NCBI RefSeq assembly: GCF_014171595.1
Contig: NZ_CP050451.1
Location: 5,287,292 to 5,351,291 of the forward strand
Length of the DNA stretch: 64,000 bases
Direction: 5' to 3'
Origin: Massilia sp. Se16.2.3
GTDB taxonomy: Bacteria; Pseudomonadota; Gammaproteobacteria; Burkholderiales; Burkholderiaceae_D
Within the stretch, counting starts at the first letter, position 1. Every line of letters begins with the position of its first letter. Made by a program: the position numbers and the translations under genes. Below, one piece after another: positions 1-9,225 of this stretch. Under the pieces are notes generated by a model. That model was not told the origin of the DNA, searched no databases, and worked only from the letters and a program-made list of their open reading frames with translations.

Positions 1-4
1 GACC

Positions 5-23
5 TGCGGACCGCGCGTCCGCA
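5..23. repeat. short GC-rich hairpin at the window edge
   Basis: A 7-bp perfect inverted repeat (TGCGGAC / GTCCGCA) encloses a 5-base loop. There is no T-run, so an intrinsic terminator is not supported. It lies in the 219-bp gene-free edge downstream of the leftward waaF gene. Confidence 0.35.
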
Positions 24-124
24 AGGTGGGCCGGCCGGTGCCCGACGCAGGACGCGTTGGCAGCGGCCGGTTGTTGTTTTGGGAGTGGGCTACGCGCTGT
101 TGTGCGGATGATCGACCGCTCTAC

Positions 125-191
125 CGCGTGGAATCGGGACTCCACCCTACGATATGGCGCTGTGCGTAGGGTGGAGTCCTGACTCCACGCG
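125..191. repeat. REP pair (BIME-like inverted repeat)
   Basis: Two 27-base arms (125-151 and 165-191) are inverted copies with 2 mismatches, separated by 13 bases. Each arm is itself a small hairpin: the right arm contains the perfect stem GTGGAGTC/GACTCCAC, and both arms end in the 10-mer CCACCCTACG or its complement. A related single unit lies near 62003-62021. This is the architecture of REP elements arranged head-to-head. Its position just past the waaF stop would also let it act as a transcript-end structure for the msbA-waaF operon. Confidence 0.7.
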
Positions 192-219
192 TTCTTTCGT
201 GTCCGTGCACACCCCGACG

Positions 220-1247
220 CTAGCGCGCCAGGATCGGTCCCAGCTCCCGCCACACCAGCGGCGCTTCCATCTGCTCCATGCAGTTGTGATGCCCCAGCGG
301 GCATTCGCGCTGGCGGCAGGGAGAACACGCGATGCGCAGCGAAATCGAGCGGGCGATGTCGGAAAATGGCGGCGCATGCTCCGGATCGGTGGGCCCATAC
401 AGCGCCACCACCGGCCGGTTCAGGCCTGACGCGATGTGCAGCAGCCCCGAATCGTTGGCCACCACCGCATGCGCCCGCGCGATCAGGGCGATCGCCTCGT
501 CCAGCTTCGTCTGCCCGGCCAGGTTCAGCATGTGCGGCGCGGCGGCGCCGGCCAGCGCCACCACTTCCTCGCAGCTCTCGCGGTCCTTGGGCGAACCAAG
601 CAGCGCCACCGGGCGCTGCCATCCTGCGCGACGATCGCCTGCGCCAGCGCGGCGAAATGCCGCGGCGGCCAGCGCTTGGCCGGGCCGAACTCCGCACCCG
701 GCGCGAACACCACCAGCGTGCGTCCCGGCGCGACGCCAAGCCGCGCGCAGACGGCGTCGATGCGCTCGCCGGGCACTGCCAGGCGCGGACGCGGTGCCGG
801 ATGCAAAGGCTGCCTGGGGTCGCCGGCCAGCGCCGCATAGAAGGGCACCATCGGCCGCGGCGGCGTGTCGTCATGGTGCATGACGTTCACCAGGCCGTAG
901 CGCATCTCTCCCTTGTAGCCGACCCGGCGTGGAATGCCGGCCAGCCAGGGGATGAGCGCGTACTTCAGGGTATTCGGCAGCACGTAGGCGTCAAGATAGC
1001 CGCGCGCGCGCAGCACCTGGGCGTACTTCCAGCGCTCGCGCAGCTGCAGGGCCTTGTGGCGGAACGGCGTCTCGAGCACGGTATCGACTTCGGGCGCGGC
1101 GCGCCACACCGGCGCCACCGAAGGCGGCGCCAGCACGTCGATCGCGCGTTCGGGATGCATCGCCTTCAGGCGCTGCAGCAGCGGCTGCGCCATCACGGCG
1201 TCGCCGATCCAGTTCGGAGAGATGACCGGGGTGCGCGCCATGCTCAC
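220..1247 (-). CDS. waaF: ADP-heptose:LPS heptosyltransferase II (frameshifted)
   Basis: GT9-family enzyme adding the second heptose to the LPS inner core at the inner membrane. The N-terminal half starts with the family motif [15 protein letters not shown] and carries [12 protein letters not shown]. The C-terminal half has the ADP-heptose-binding stretch [11 protein letters not shown] and [10 protein letters not shown]. The two halves are in different frames. Restoring one base in the C/G run near 608-614 joins them into a protein of about 340 residues, normal for WaaF. The start is either GTG at 1247, overlapping the msbA stop, or ATG at 1241. It is co-transcribed with msbA. The break is best read as a one-base deletion, probably a sequencing error. 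Product identity is secure; whether the gene is functional cannot be judged from this sequence. Confidence 0.85.
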
Positions 1248-3008
1248 TCCTGCGCCGTGAACTGCAGGCGATACAGGTTGGCGTACATGCCGCCCCGGGC
1301 CAGCAGCTCATCGTGCGTGCCCTGCTCGACGATGCGGCCCTGCTCCATCACCACGATGCGGTCGGCGCGCTCGATGGTCGACAGGCGGTGCGCGATCACG
1401 ATCGTGGTGCGCCCGGCCATCAGGCCGTCCAGCGCTGCCTGCACGGCCCGCTCGGATTCGTTGTCGAGTGCCGACGTCGCTTCGTCGAGGATCAGGATCG
1501 GCGCGTCCTTGTAGATCGCGCGCGCGATCGATCGCCACGCGCTGGCGCTGGCCGCCCGACAGGCGCATGCCGTTCTCGCCGATCATCGACTCGACCCCGT
1601 CCGGCAGGCGCGCGACGACGTCCGTCAGGTGCGCCGCCTTGACCGCGGCAGCCAGGCGCTCGTAGTCGATGCGCTCCACGCCATAGGCGATGTTCGCGGC
1701 CAGCGTGTCGTCGAACAGCACCACGTTCTGGCTCACCATCGCCAGCTGGGCGCGCAGGCTGGCCAGGGTCAGGTCGCGGTAGGGAATCCCGTCGAGCAGG
1801 ACGCGCCCGCCTTCCGGATCGTAGAAGCGGGTCGCCAGGTTGACGAAGGTCGACTTGCCGCCGCCCGAGATGCCCACCAGCGCCACCGTCTTGCCCGGTT
1901 CGATGTCGAGGCTGACGTCCTGCAGCGCCAGGCCGGCCGCGCCGGGATAGCGGAACGAGACGTTCTCGAACTGGAGGTGGCCGACGGCCTTGCCGATCGT
2001 GCGGGTGCCGGTATCCTGCTCGATCGGCGAATCGATCATCTCGAACACGGTCTCGGCGGCGGCGATCCCGCGCTGCATCGGGCCATTCACCTCCGCCAGG
2101 GATTTGAGCGGCGTGAGCAGCATCAGCATCATCGTCACGAACTGGGTGAATTCGCCGACCGTCATGTTGGCCCGGATCGCCAGCACGATGACCAGCGACA
2201 GCGTGATGGAGGTCGCGATCTGGGTTACCGGCGCGGTGGCGGCAAAGGCCACCGTGCTGCGCTGGGAAAAGCCGAGCAGCGCGCGGCTGCGGGTGTCGAA
2301 GCGCTGGCGCTCGTAGCGCTCGCCGGAGAACACGCGGATCACCTGGTGCCCGCGCGCGGCTTCCTCCACGACCTGGGTCATCTCGGCGGTGACGCGCTGG
2401 TTCTCGCGGTGCAGGTGGCGCAGGCGCCCGGTGGTGGTGCGCACGATGACGGCGGTGAGCGGCATCACGACGATGGCCACCAGCGTCAGCTTCCAGTTCA
2501 GGTACAGCAGGGTGCCGAGCAGGCCGAGCACCACCAGCACGTCGCGCACGCAGGCGATGAACACGGAATTGATCATGTCCACGACCTGGCGCACGTCGCC
2601 GATCACGGTGTTGATGATCTTGCCCGTCGATTCTTCATGAAAGCGCGCCACCGGCAGGCGCAGCAGGCGGTCGAACAGCTGGGCGCGCAAGTCGTTCAGG
2701 ACGCGGCTGATGACCCAGTTGTTCAGGTAGGCGGTGGAAAAGGTACCGATGCCGCGCAGGATGAAGATCGAGACCAGGATCGCCGGAATCCACCAGAGCG
2801 AGAATTCGACCTTGTTCTTGAAGCCCTTGTCGAGCAGGAGCTGCAGGGCCTTGCCGAGCAGCGGCTGGGTAGCGGCCGTGAGCGCCATGGCCAGCAGGGC
2901 CATGTAGGCGCGGCTGCTGTACGGTTTGATGAACGCCCACAGGCGCTTGACGATGACACTGTTTTCCAATTTGCTTTGTTCCGGTGCGGTGGCGCCGCGG
3001 CGCGCCAT
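1244..3008 (-). CDS. msbA: lipid A/LPS flippase MsbA, ABC exporter (frameshifted)
   Basis: Half-size ABC exporter that flips lipid A-core across the inner membrane. The N-terminal part holds the six-helix exporter domain. The C-terminal ATPase shows Walker [10 protein letters not shown], signature [11 protein letters not shown] and, after correction, the D-loop and H-loop ([11 protein letters not shown]). Immediately after the signature the frame breaks at 1525-1534, where ATCG is present twice in tandem. Removing one copy restores a continuous protein of about 585 residues. The start is taken at ATG 3008, because upstream in-frame codons run into the divergent ligase promoter region; ATG 3053 is an alternative. 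The waaF start overlaps the msbA stop. Since MsbA is normally essential, the 4-bp duplication is either an assembly error or evidence of another copy elsewhere. Confidence 0.85.
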
Positions 3009-3187
3009 GATGGGCGGCAGGCCCCAGGGAGGATCAACTCGCCATTTTCGCATACTCCAGTCCGGGTGCGGACGGCCACGCGGCGCACGGATCGGCCAAA
3101 GGGCCCGGTATTGCCTAAGGTACAATGCGACAGTTTTGCCGGGCTCGCTGCCACAGCGCTCCGGCAGCTTCGAGAAAAGGAAGACAC

Positions 3188-4461
3188 ATGCAGGCCTGGT
3201 TCGCCCCCTTCAGCGCTCCCGCGACAACCGACGGTCCCCCCGCAGGGCGAATCGAAGGGCTGGCACGCGCGTTGCTGCTGCTGGCAGTGTTCACCGTGCC
3301 GTTTTCGACCGCGCTGATGAACCTGTTCATCGGCCTCTCCCTGATCGTGTTCATCCTGGCGATCGTCGCCACGCCAGCGCTTGCCAGTCCCCTGCGTTCG
3401 CCGCCGGCGCTGCTGGCGCTCGCCCTGCTGGGCATGATCCTGCTGGGCTGCACCTGGACAATCGCGCCGCAGGACGACCTGTTCAACGCCGTCCGCAAGT
3501 ACACCAAGCTGCTGGTGCTGCCGATCGCACTGTGCCTGTGCTGGCGCGCGCCGCGCCTGTCCACGCGCGCGCTGCGCTGGTCGCTGGCCGGCTGCGCGGT
3601 GCTGGCCACCTCGGTCTACCTGACGGCCCTGCACGCGATGCCGACCTCGAGCCTGGGCTGGTGGCGCGTGGGCGACGCCAGCGACCCGTTTGTCTTCCGC
3701 AACCACATCACGATCGGCATCCTGCTGTCGTTCGCGGCCTGCGCCAGCTTCCTGGCCGCGACCTACCCCATCGAGCGCCGCCTGCGCCTCGCCGCCATCG
3801 CCCGGGCCTCTATTTCACCCCTGCCCATCCTGATCGGCAACGGGCGCACCGGCTATGTCGGGCTGTTCGTCGGGATGTTCGCCGTCTACCTGCTGCGCGG
3901 ACGGGTGACGCTGCTGGGCAGTGCGCTGGTGACGGCGGCGATGTCGTCGCTGTTCGTCGGCGTCTACCTGCTGTCGCCGAATTTCCAGACCCGCACGAAC
4001 GAGCTGGTGAGGGAAGTGACGCAGCGGGTGGAAGCCTCGCCCAACGGCGTGCGCATGAGCTACATGCGCGTCGGCGCGCTGGCCGTGGCCGAGCGGCCGC
4101 TGTTCGGCCATGGCACCGGCTCCTTCGCCACGCTCTACCAGCCCGAAGCCTTGCGCATCTGGCACGGCATCCGGATGTCAGCGGTGTGCGCAACCAGCCG
4201 CACAGCGAACCCCTGCTGCTGACCGTGCAGCTCGGCATTGCCGGCCTGGCGCTGTATGTCGCCTTGTTCGTCGCGCTGGCCCGGGCCGCGCTTGCGCGCA
4301 GGAACCCGCACGGCGACGTGCTGGCGCTGCTGCTGGCCATCTACGGCGTGACGTCACTGTTCAACAGTTTGCTGTGGGACCCGACCGAGGCATACTGGTT
4401 CCTGCTGCTCGCTGGCGCCCTGTATGCGCATTGCGTTCGGCAGCGTGAGGCTTCAGAATAG
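3188..4461 (+). CDS. O-antigen ligase-type (WaaL/Wzy_C) membrane protein (frameshifted)
   Basis: Polytopic inner-membrane protein of about 424 residues with roughly ten to twelve hydrophobic helices and the Wzy_C-type motif GNGRTGYVGL. It likely joins O-polysaccharide to the lipid A-core in the periplasm. Near 4150-4185 the frame changes. The second frame carries RNQPHSEPLLL, whose histidine matches the conserved periplasmic His of ligases, and then the last two helices. The start at ATG 3188 follows GGAAG. It is divergent from msbA-waaF and upstream of a GT2 gene, which fits core/O-antigen assembly. A Wzy polymerase cannot be excluded from fold alone, but the LPS-core neighbours and ABC-type export favour a ligase. 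Confidence 0.75.
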
Positions 4462-4508
4462 ACGTTTCGATAGAGCATCACGTCCGGCCTTCCAGCCTGC
4501 GCCCCACC

Positions 4509-5663
4509 ATGAACAACGATACCCGCATCTCGCTCATCATTGCGACCTACAACTGGCCCGAGGCGCTGCGCGCCTGCGTCGAGGCCTGCTTCCGCCAGAC
4601 CGACCGCAATTTCGAGATCATCATCGCCGACGACGGCTCGGGCGAGCCGACCCGCGCCCCGGTGGCGGAACTGGCCGCACGCTCGCCGGTGCCGCTGCGC
4701 CATGTGTGGCAGCCCGACGACGGTTTCCGCCTGGCCGAATCGCGCAACAACGGCATCCTGGCCGCCACCGGCGACTACATCATCACCCTCGATGGCGACT
4801 GCGTGCCCCAGCGCGACTTCATTGCCGCGCACCGCAAGCTGGCCGAGCCGGGCTACATGGTCACCGGCAGCCGCATCCTGCTGAGCCAGGCATTCAGCGC
4901 GCGCGTGCTGGCCGAAGGCATCGACCTGCAGTCGCTCACGCTGGCCGACAAACTGCGCTACCGCCTGCAAGGGGGCCTGGGCAAGGCGGCGCAGCTGCTG
5001 CTCAAGCTGCCGGACATCGGCCGCCGCCGCCACCGCTTCAGCTTCCGCCGCATCAAGGGCTGCAACATGGCCTTCTGGCGCAGCGACCTGGAACGCGTGA
5101 ACGGCTTCGATGAGAGCTTCCGCGGCTGGGGCTACGAAGACTCCGACGCGGTGGCGCGCCTGTTCCACGCCGGCGTGATGCGCAAGGATGGCGCCTTCTC
5201 CACCGAGATCTTCCACCTCTGGCACCGCGAAGCCAAGCGCGACCAGGCCTCGAGCAACCAGCACATCGTGCTCGAGCGGATGAAGACGAAGGAAACGCAG
5301 GCCGCACGCGGATTGCGCGAGCACGGCGTGACGGACCTGACACGGGTCCGGCGGCGCGGATCGGCCTCGGCGGCCCCGCGCTTGCTGTATCATCCCGCTC
5401 CTGAAAACGAAAGCCGCGCATGCTCATCATCACCATCAAACAGGGTAAGGAAAAAGGCCTGCTGGCCGGCGACCCCCGGATCTATCTCTCCGCCATCGAG
5501 AAAGTCGACGGCAAGCCGCAGGAGCGCAACAAGCCCGGCGCCACGGCGATCGTGCAGTCCTCGTCGCGCCAGTTCCTGGCACGTGCCGCCTACAACGCCA
5601 GGTCGCAGATCGCCGCCCGCGTCTGGACCCTGCGCGAGGACGAGCCGGTCGACCATGCGCTGA
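4509..5663 (+). CDS. family 2 glycosyltransferase, LPS core type (3' end uncertain)
   Basis: Cytoplasmic GT-A glycosyltransferase. The N-terminus SLIIATYNWPEAL, the nucleotide-binding IIADDGSGEPT, the metal-binding TLDGDCVP and the acceptor-site motif FRGWGYEDSD are all present. Real homology ends near residue 275. The open frame then runs on to 5663 and overlaps the next gene by about 240 bases with low-complexity sequence, so a one-base shift close to 5320 is likely; the neighbouring frames stop at 5329-5331 and 5402-5404. It follows the ligase gene by 47 bp and probably adds a core or linker sugar. The donor sugar cannot be told from sequence. Confidence 0.75.
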   Translation: MNNDTRISLIIATYNWPEALRACVEACFRQTDRNFEIIIADDGSGEPTRAPVAELAARSPVPLRHVWQPDDGFRLAESRNNGILAATGDYIITLDGDCVPQRDFIAAHRKLAEPGYMVTGSRILLSQAFSARVLAEGIDLQSLTLADKLRYRLQGGLGKAAQLLLKLPDIGRRRHRFSFRRIKGCNMAFWRSDLERVNGFDESFRGWGYEDSDAVARLFHAGVMRKDGAFSTEIFHLWHREAKRDQASSNQHIVLERMKTKETQAARGLREHGVTDLTRVRRRGSASAAPRLLYHPAPENESRACSSSPSNRVRKKACWPATPGSISPPSRKSTASRRSATSPAPRRSCSPRRASSWHVPPTTPGRRSPPASGPCARTSRSTMR

Positions 5664-6055
5664 TCAAGCGCCGCGTGCAGGCCGCGTTCGACCGCCGTGC
5701 CACCGCCCGGCACATCGCCGATCCGCAGGCGCTGGTGCAGCTGGTCGACGGCGACAAGGACGGTTTATCGGGCCTGCTGGTGCACAGCTATGGCGGCGCC
5801 GCCGGCTACCTGGTTTGCCAGTTCAATGCGGCCGGAGTCGAGCTGTGGAAGGTGGCCGTGGTGCAGGCGCTGATCAAGGCGACAGGCTGCCAGAACGTCT
5901 ACGAACGCTGCGACGAACTGCTGCGCAAGGGCGAAGGACTCGCCATGTTCGCGCGTGCCCTTGCCGGCGACGAGCCGCCCCAGCGCCTGTACGTGCGCGA
6001 AGGCGGGCGCCTGCTGCCGATGGATATCCGCACCGGGTTTACCTACCCGCGCTGA
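5420..6055 (+). pseudogene. rlmI: truncated 23S rRNA (cytosine-C5) methyltransferase RlmI, N-terminal part only
   Basis: The 211 residues match the first half of RlmI-type enzymes (E. coli RlmI is about 396 residues): an N-terminal PUA domain (QFLARAAYNARSQIAARVW) and the linker domain (DGLSGLLV, NVYERCDELLRKGEGL). The sequence stops at DIRTGF, just where the family continues with a TGFYLDQRDNR-like segment and the SAM-binding Rossmann domain. None of the catalytic domain is found in the next 370 bases. A faint resemblance to the RDN box may persist around 6065-6080. This is a real deletion, not a homopolymer error. A fragment without the Rossmann fold cannot methylate. Confidence 0.75.
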
Positions 6056-6426
6056 GAGTGCAAGCGGGACAATCCGCGCATTTCAAGACCCTGCAATAGT
6101 GAAACGCGCCAGCAGACGCCGGCGCCCCGGGCGCCTGTGCGCCGTGTTTCCCCGCCTTGATGCTCGCCGGCTCATTGCCTGCGGCAGCAAAATCCCGGGT
6201 GCAAGGAACCACGGCTAGAGTCTTTGATCTTTCTCAAACCTTGATGATCGTGAAAGCCGCCAAACCCCGGGCGCCTATACTCCAACGATAAAACAGGCAA
6301 TCCATCCTCGGCGATTTTTCTGCCACACGTGCAAGGCGCGCTTTGCACGGTCAACCGCGGCGCGGCACGCGCCGCTCCCGACTTCCCTGACAAGAACGTG
6401 TCAAACCACATTCGATCGGAGGCGCC
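6056..6426. other. gene-free stretch after truncated rlmI
   Basis: The 371 bases contain no coding sequence on either strand that I can support. The first 30 bases may be an eroded remnant of rlmI. The last 200 bases are less GC-rich and presumably hold the promoter of the following two-gene operon; TATACT at about 6278-6283 is a possible -10 box, but no convincing -35 is correctly spaced. Confidence 0.4.
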
Positions 6427-8270
6427 ATGATCGACTATCGTGCACATTTGACGGCCCTGGCGGCATGCGAAAAGACGCTGGGCACCTTACCGCTGAGCGA
6501 TCCCGGCCTCGCTGCGAAGCGGGACGAACAGCTCGACCAACTGAAAGGGGAACGCGCCAGTGCCGTGCTGGGCGCGCTGGCGGACCACCTGCTGGCGCAT
6601 GCCGCGTCGGACGGCAGCGAGCTGTCCCTGCTGACGCGTGCCGCCGACTTGTGGCGGCAGGGCCTGGACCTGTACGCGGTCGTCGGCGCAAGCCGCGCCG
6701 ACATCGAATCGGCCCTGCTCGACCCGGCCGCGCCGGGCGCTGCCGACAAATTCAATGACGGCGTCGCGCAGTTTCGCCAGCAGGCGCCCATTGTCCAGCA
6801 GGCGGGCGAGGCAATCGAAGCGCTCAGGGCCGACGTGATGCGCCTCGCGCACATTCCGGAACACCCGCGCCAGGCCGACCGCGACATCCCGTCCCGGGGA
6901 TGGGGCGACATCTTCCTGGCGCGGCGCACCGATGCCATGGTACGCATGAGCTACCGTGCCGCGGGCAATGCCGCCGACCGCGCCTTCGCCTTTGGGCTGC
7001 TCTCCGGCTACGGCGCCAATGCTTGCGGCTCGGCCTACCGGGCCAGGTCGTCGGCGGTCCGCGCCGCATGCACCGCTTCCGCGACCGCATTGCCCGCAAT
7101 GCCGTCGGCAGCTGGTTCGCAGCCCTTGACCCCGGCCTGCCCGGCCCTGCGGCCATCGCCAAGCTGATCCGCTTCGGCTCCGGCGCCGGTGCACCGGTCC
7201 TGCCGCCATCGCTCGAATCGCTGCTGGGCACGGCCCTGCTCGAAACCTATGACCCGGCCCGTACGCCCGCGCCGCCCGACCTGCAGCTAGGCTACACGCG
7301 CCTGGTGCGCCACCGGAACTGCTCGACAGCTTCGCCATGCCGCCCGCGCCCGCCCTGCCGCTGCCGGCCTTCCCCGGCCAAGCTGTACGGCGACCCGGCG
7401 AACCCGGCGCCGCCACTGTTTTCGGTCGCGGCCTCGAATTACGCGGATGGTCCCGGGCAGCCGCCGCCGCTGCATCCGACCAATCACTCCGGCACCCCGC
7501 ACACGACGCCGACCGAGTCGGACAAGGCGCCGACGACGGGCGAACGCTGCGGCAGTTTCTGGATGGGGGTGATCGCCGCGATCACCTTCCTGGGCGGCGG
7601 CTTCATTCCCTGCATCGTCGTCTGGAGCGAGGGTGACCGCTGCCTCGTGTGGGACGAAATCTGGGATAACTTCAGCGATGCGAACCGTCCCAGCCAGGAG
7701 CAGATGGAATGGGCCGCCAGCCAGGGCCAGCGCTTGACGGCCGAAGAGTTCGGCAAGCTGGCCACGGTCGACCAGATGACGCGCATGGTGGGCTACCTGT
7801 TCGACCTGCAGAACCACCTGTGGGAAGGCCTGTCCAAGGCACGCGCGGTGCTGGCGATCCATGGCCTGATCTATCCGGACGGCCTGCTCGAGAACCCGGC
7901 ATATGCCCAGTTCCTCGCCATCCCGCCGACGCCCGCGGCGCTGCCGCTGCGCCCCGACCCGGATCCTCCGGCAAACTTCTACCGTTATCCGCCGGCCGTG
8001 ACCGAACACCCCGCCTCCGGCTGGGGCCCGTACCTGGCCGACGCGCGGCCGGACGCCTTTATCGGACCGGTCGGGCCGAACGGGTGCTGCCGACCGACTG
8101 CATGCGACAGCGCCCTCCAGTCGTGGCTGCAGATCGCGCGCGGCGACTTCGATGCCGACAACCTCGACCTCGATGCGGACCGGGGCGTCCGGCATCCCTG
8201 CTGGGCGGTCGACGGTTCGATCGCCAGCGATCCGGTGAGCGTGCGCCCCCTGCCCTATCCCGAGACCTGA
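6427..8270 (+). CDS. large protein of unknown function with one membrane segment (frameshifted)
   Basis: Not recognised. After correcting three one-base shifts (near 7040, 7315 and 7375) the reading frame gives about 614 residues. The N-terminal 200 residues are helical and charged. A conserved-looking block RGWGDIFLARRTD / GNAADRAFAFGLLSGYGANACGSAY follows, then a proline-rich linker, a single hydrophobic segment (FWMGVIAAITFLGGGFIPC, 7559-7615), and a C-terminal region with several cysteines and tryptophans. The ATG follows GGAGGCGCC. The shifts were located by continuity of composition and by the good in-frame peptide LLDSFAMPPAPALPLPAFP. It lies 10 bp from the next gene, so the two products probably work together. 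Whether it is envelope-associated is inference from the single membrane segment. Confidence 0.5.
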
Positions 8271-8280
8271 GGAGACCGCC

Positions 8281-9165
8281 ATGCCCAACAACGACTTCAA
8301 CGACCGGCCGGTCCTGTTCGTTCCCTGCTATCCGCCGCCCTCCGGTTTTGGTGACGATACCGGGATCGACCGCCCGGTGCCCGGCGGGATTCCCTACTAC
8401 CTGTGCCCGGGGATCCAGGTCGATACGCCTTACCGTCCCGGTGCCCCTTTGAGTGCCAGGGTGACCGTCGCCAACTGGCAAGGCGGCAACAGCGCGTCGA
8501 TTGCCATGGTCGCCCTCTGGTGGTCGCCGCCCCTCTCCGGGACAACCGTGCCCGATCCGTCCAGGTTCATCGGCTTCGCCACGGTGCCCCTGCCTTCGCA
8601 TGGCGCCCGCAACACGACGGCGCCGATGACCGCTACCATCCCGGCCAGCGCGCCATCCCACATCTGCCTGCTGGCCAAGGTGTGGCATGCGCTGGACATG
8701 CCGCCGACGACCCAGATTGCCGGAAAAGCCGTGGAGATTGCCGACCCCGTCCGGGACCGGCATTGGGCCCAGCACAACCTGGTGGCCGTTGCGGCGTCGG
8801 CAATGCAACTGCTGCCTTTCCTGGCGACCAATCCGCTGGCGGAGGAAACGGTGTGCGAACTCCTCATCCAGCCTGTCGACTTCCGGAAAAGCATGGCGTT
8901 CGCCGACCGCGAACACACCGAGCCGGTGCAGACGAATGCGCTGTTTCGGCTGGAGGGCTTGCCTGACGGCGCCCGGCCGGCCGGAGAAAACGGCTTGCGC
9001 CACCGCTTTTACCTGCGGCCGGGCGAAGCGCGCGAGCTGGTGCTCTCGGTCGAGCCGGGCCATGAGCTTCAGCCCGGCGCGTTTTCCGCTTTTGAGGTCT
9101 TGCAGTTCAACGGGGGAGAGCCTGCCGGCGGCTTCGGTATCGCCATTCGTGCCTCGCCTGCATGA
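8281..9165 (+). CDS. hypothetical protein, predicted beta-sandwich, partner of the upstream gene
   Basis: 294 residues, intact, with start ATG preceded by GAGGAGA. There is no signal peptide and no membrane segment. Alternating hydrophobic and polar strands such as PLSARVTVANWQGGNSA and MVALWWSPPL resemble CARDB/immunoglobulin-like modules, but no family can be named with confidence. The C-terminal half repeats the pattern (RHRFYLRPGEARELVLSVEP). It is co-directional with, and only 10 bp from, the preceding large gene, and is followed by a strong hairpin that closes the operon. The function is unknown. Confidence 0.6.
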   Translation: MPNNDFNDRPVLFVPCYPPPSGFGDDTGIDRPVPGGIPYYLCPGIQVDTPYRPGAPLSARVTVANWQGGNSASIAMVALWWSPPLSGTTVPDPSRFIGFATVPLPSHGARNTTAPMTATIPASAPSHICLLAKVWHALDMPPTTQIAGKAVEIADPVRDRHWAQHNLVAVAASAMQLLPFLATNPLAEETVCELLIQPVDFRKSMAFADREHTEPVQTNALFRLEGLPDGARPAGENGLRHRFYLRPGEARELVLSVEPGHELQPGAFSAFEVLQFNGGEPAGGFGIAIRASPA

Positions 9166-9186
9166 CAGCAGCCGTTGCAGCCGCCT

Positions 9187-9218
9187 GCGGAGGCCGCACT
9201 CGCGAGCGCGGCCTCCGC
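9187..9218. terminator. bidirectional stem-loop between convergent genes
   Basis: A perfect 11-bp stem (GCGGAGGCCGC / GCGGCCTCCGC) with a 10-base loop lies between the end of the rightward hypothetical operon and the stop of leftward dnaE (9226). There is no strong T-run on either side, so termination efficiency is uncertain, but the position is typical for a shared terminator. Confidence 0.6.
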
Positions 9219-9225
9219 CGGGATC

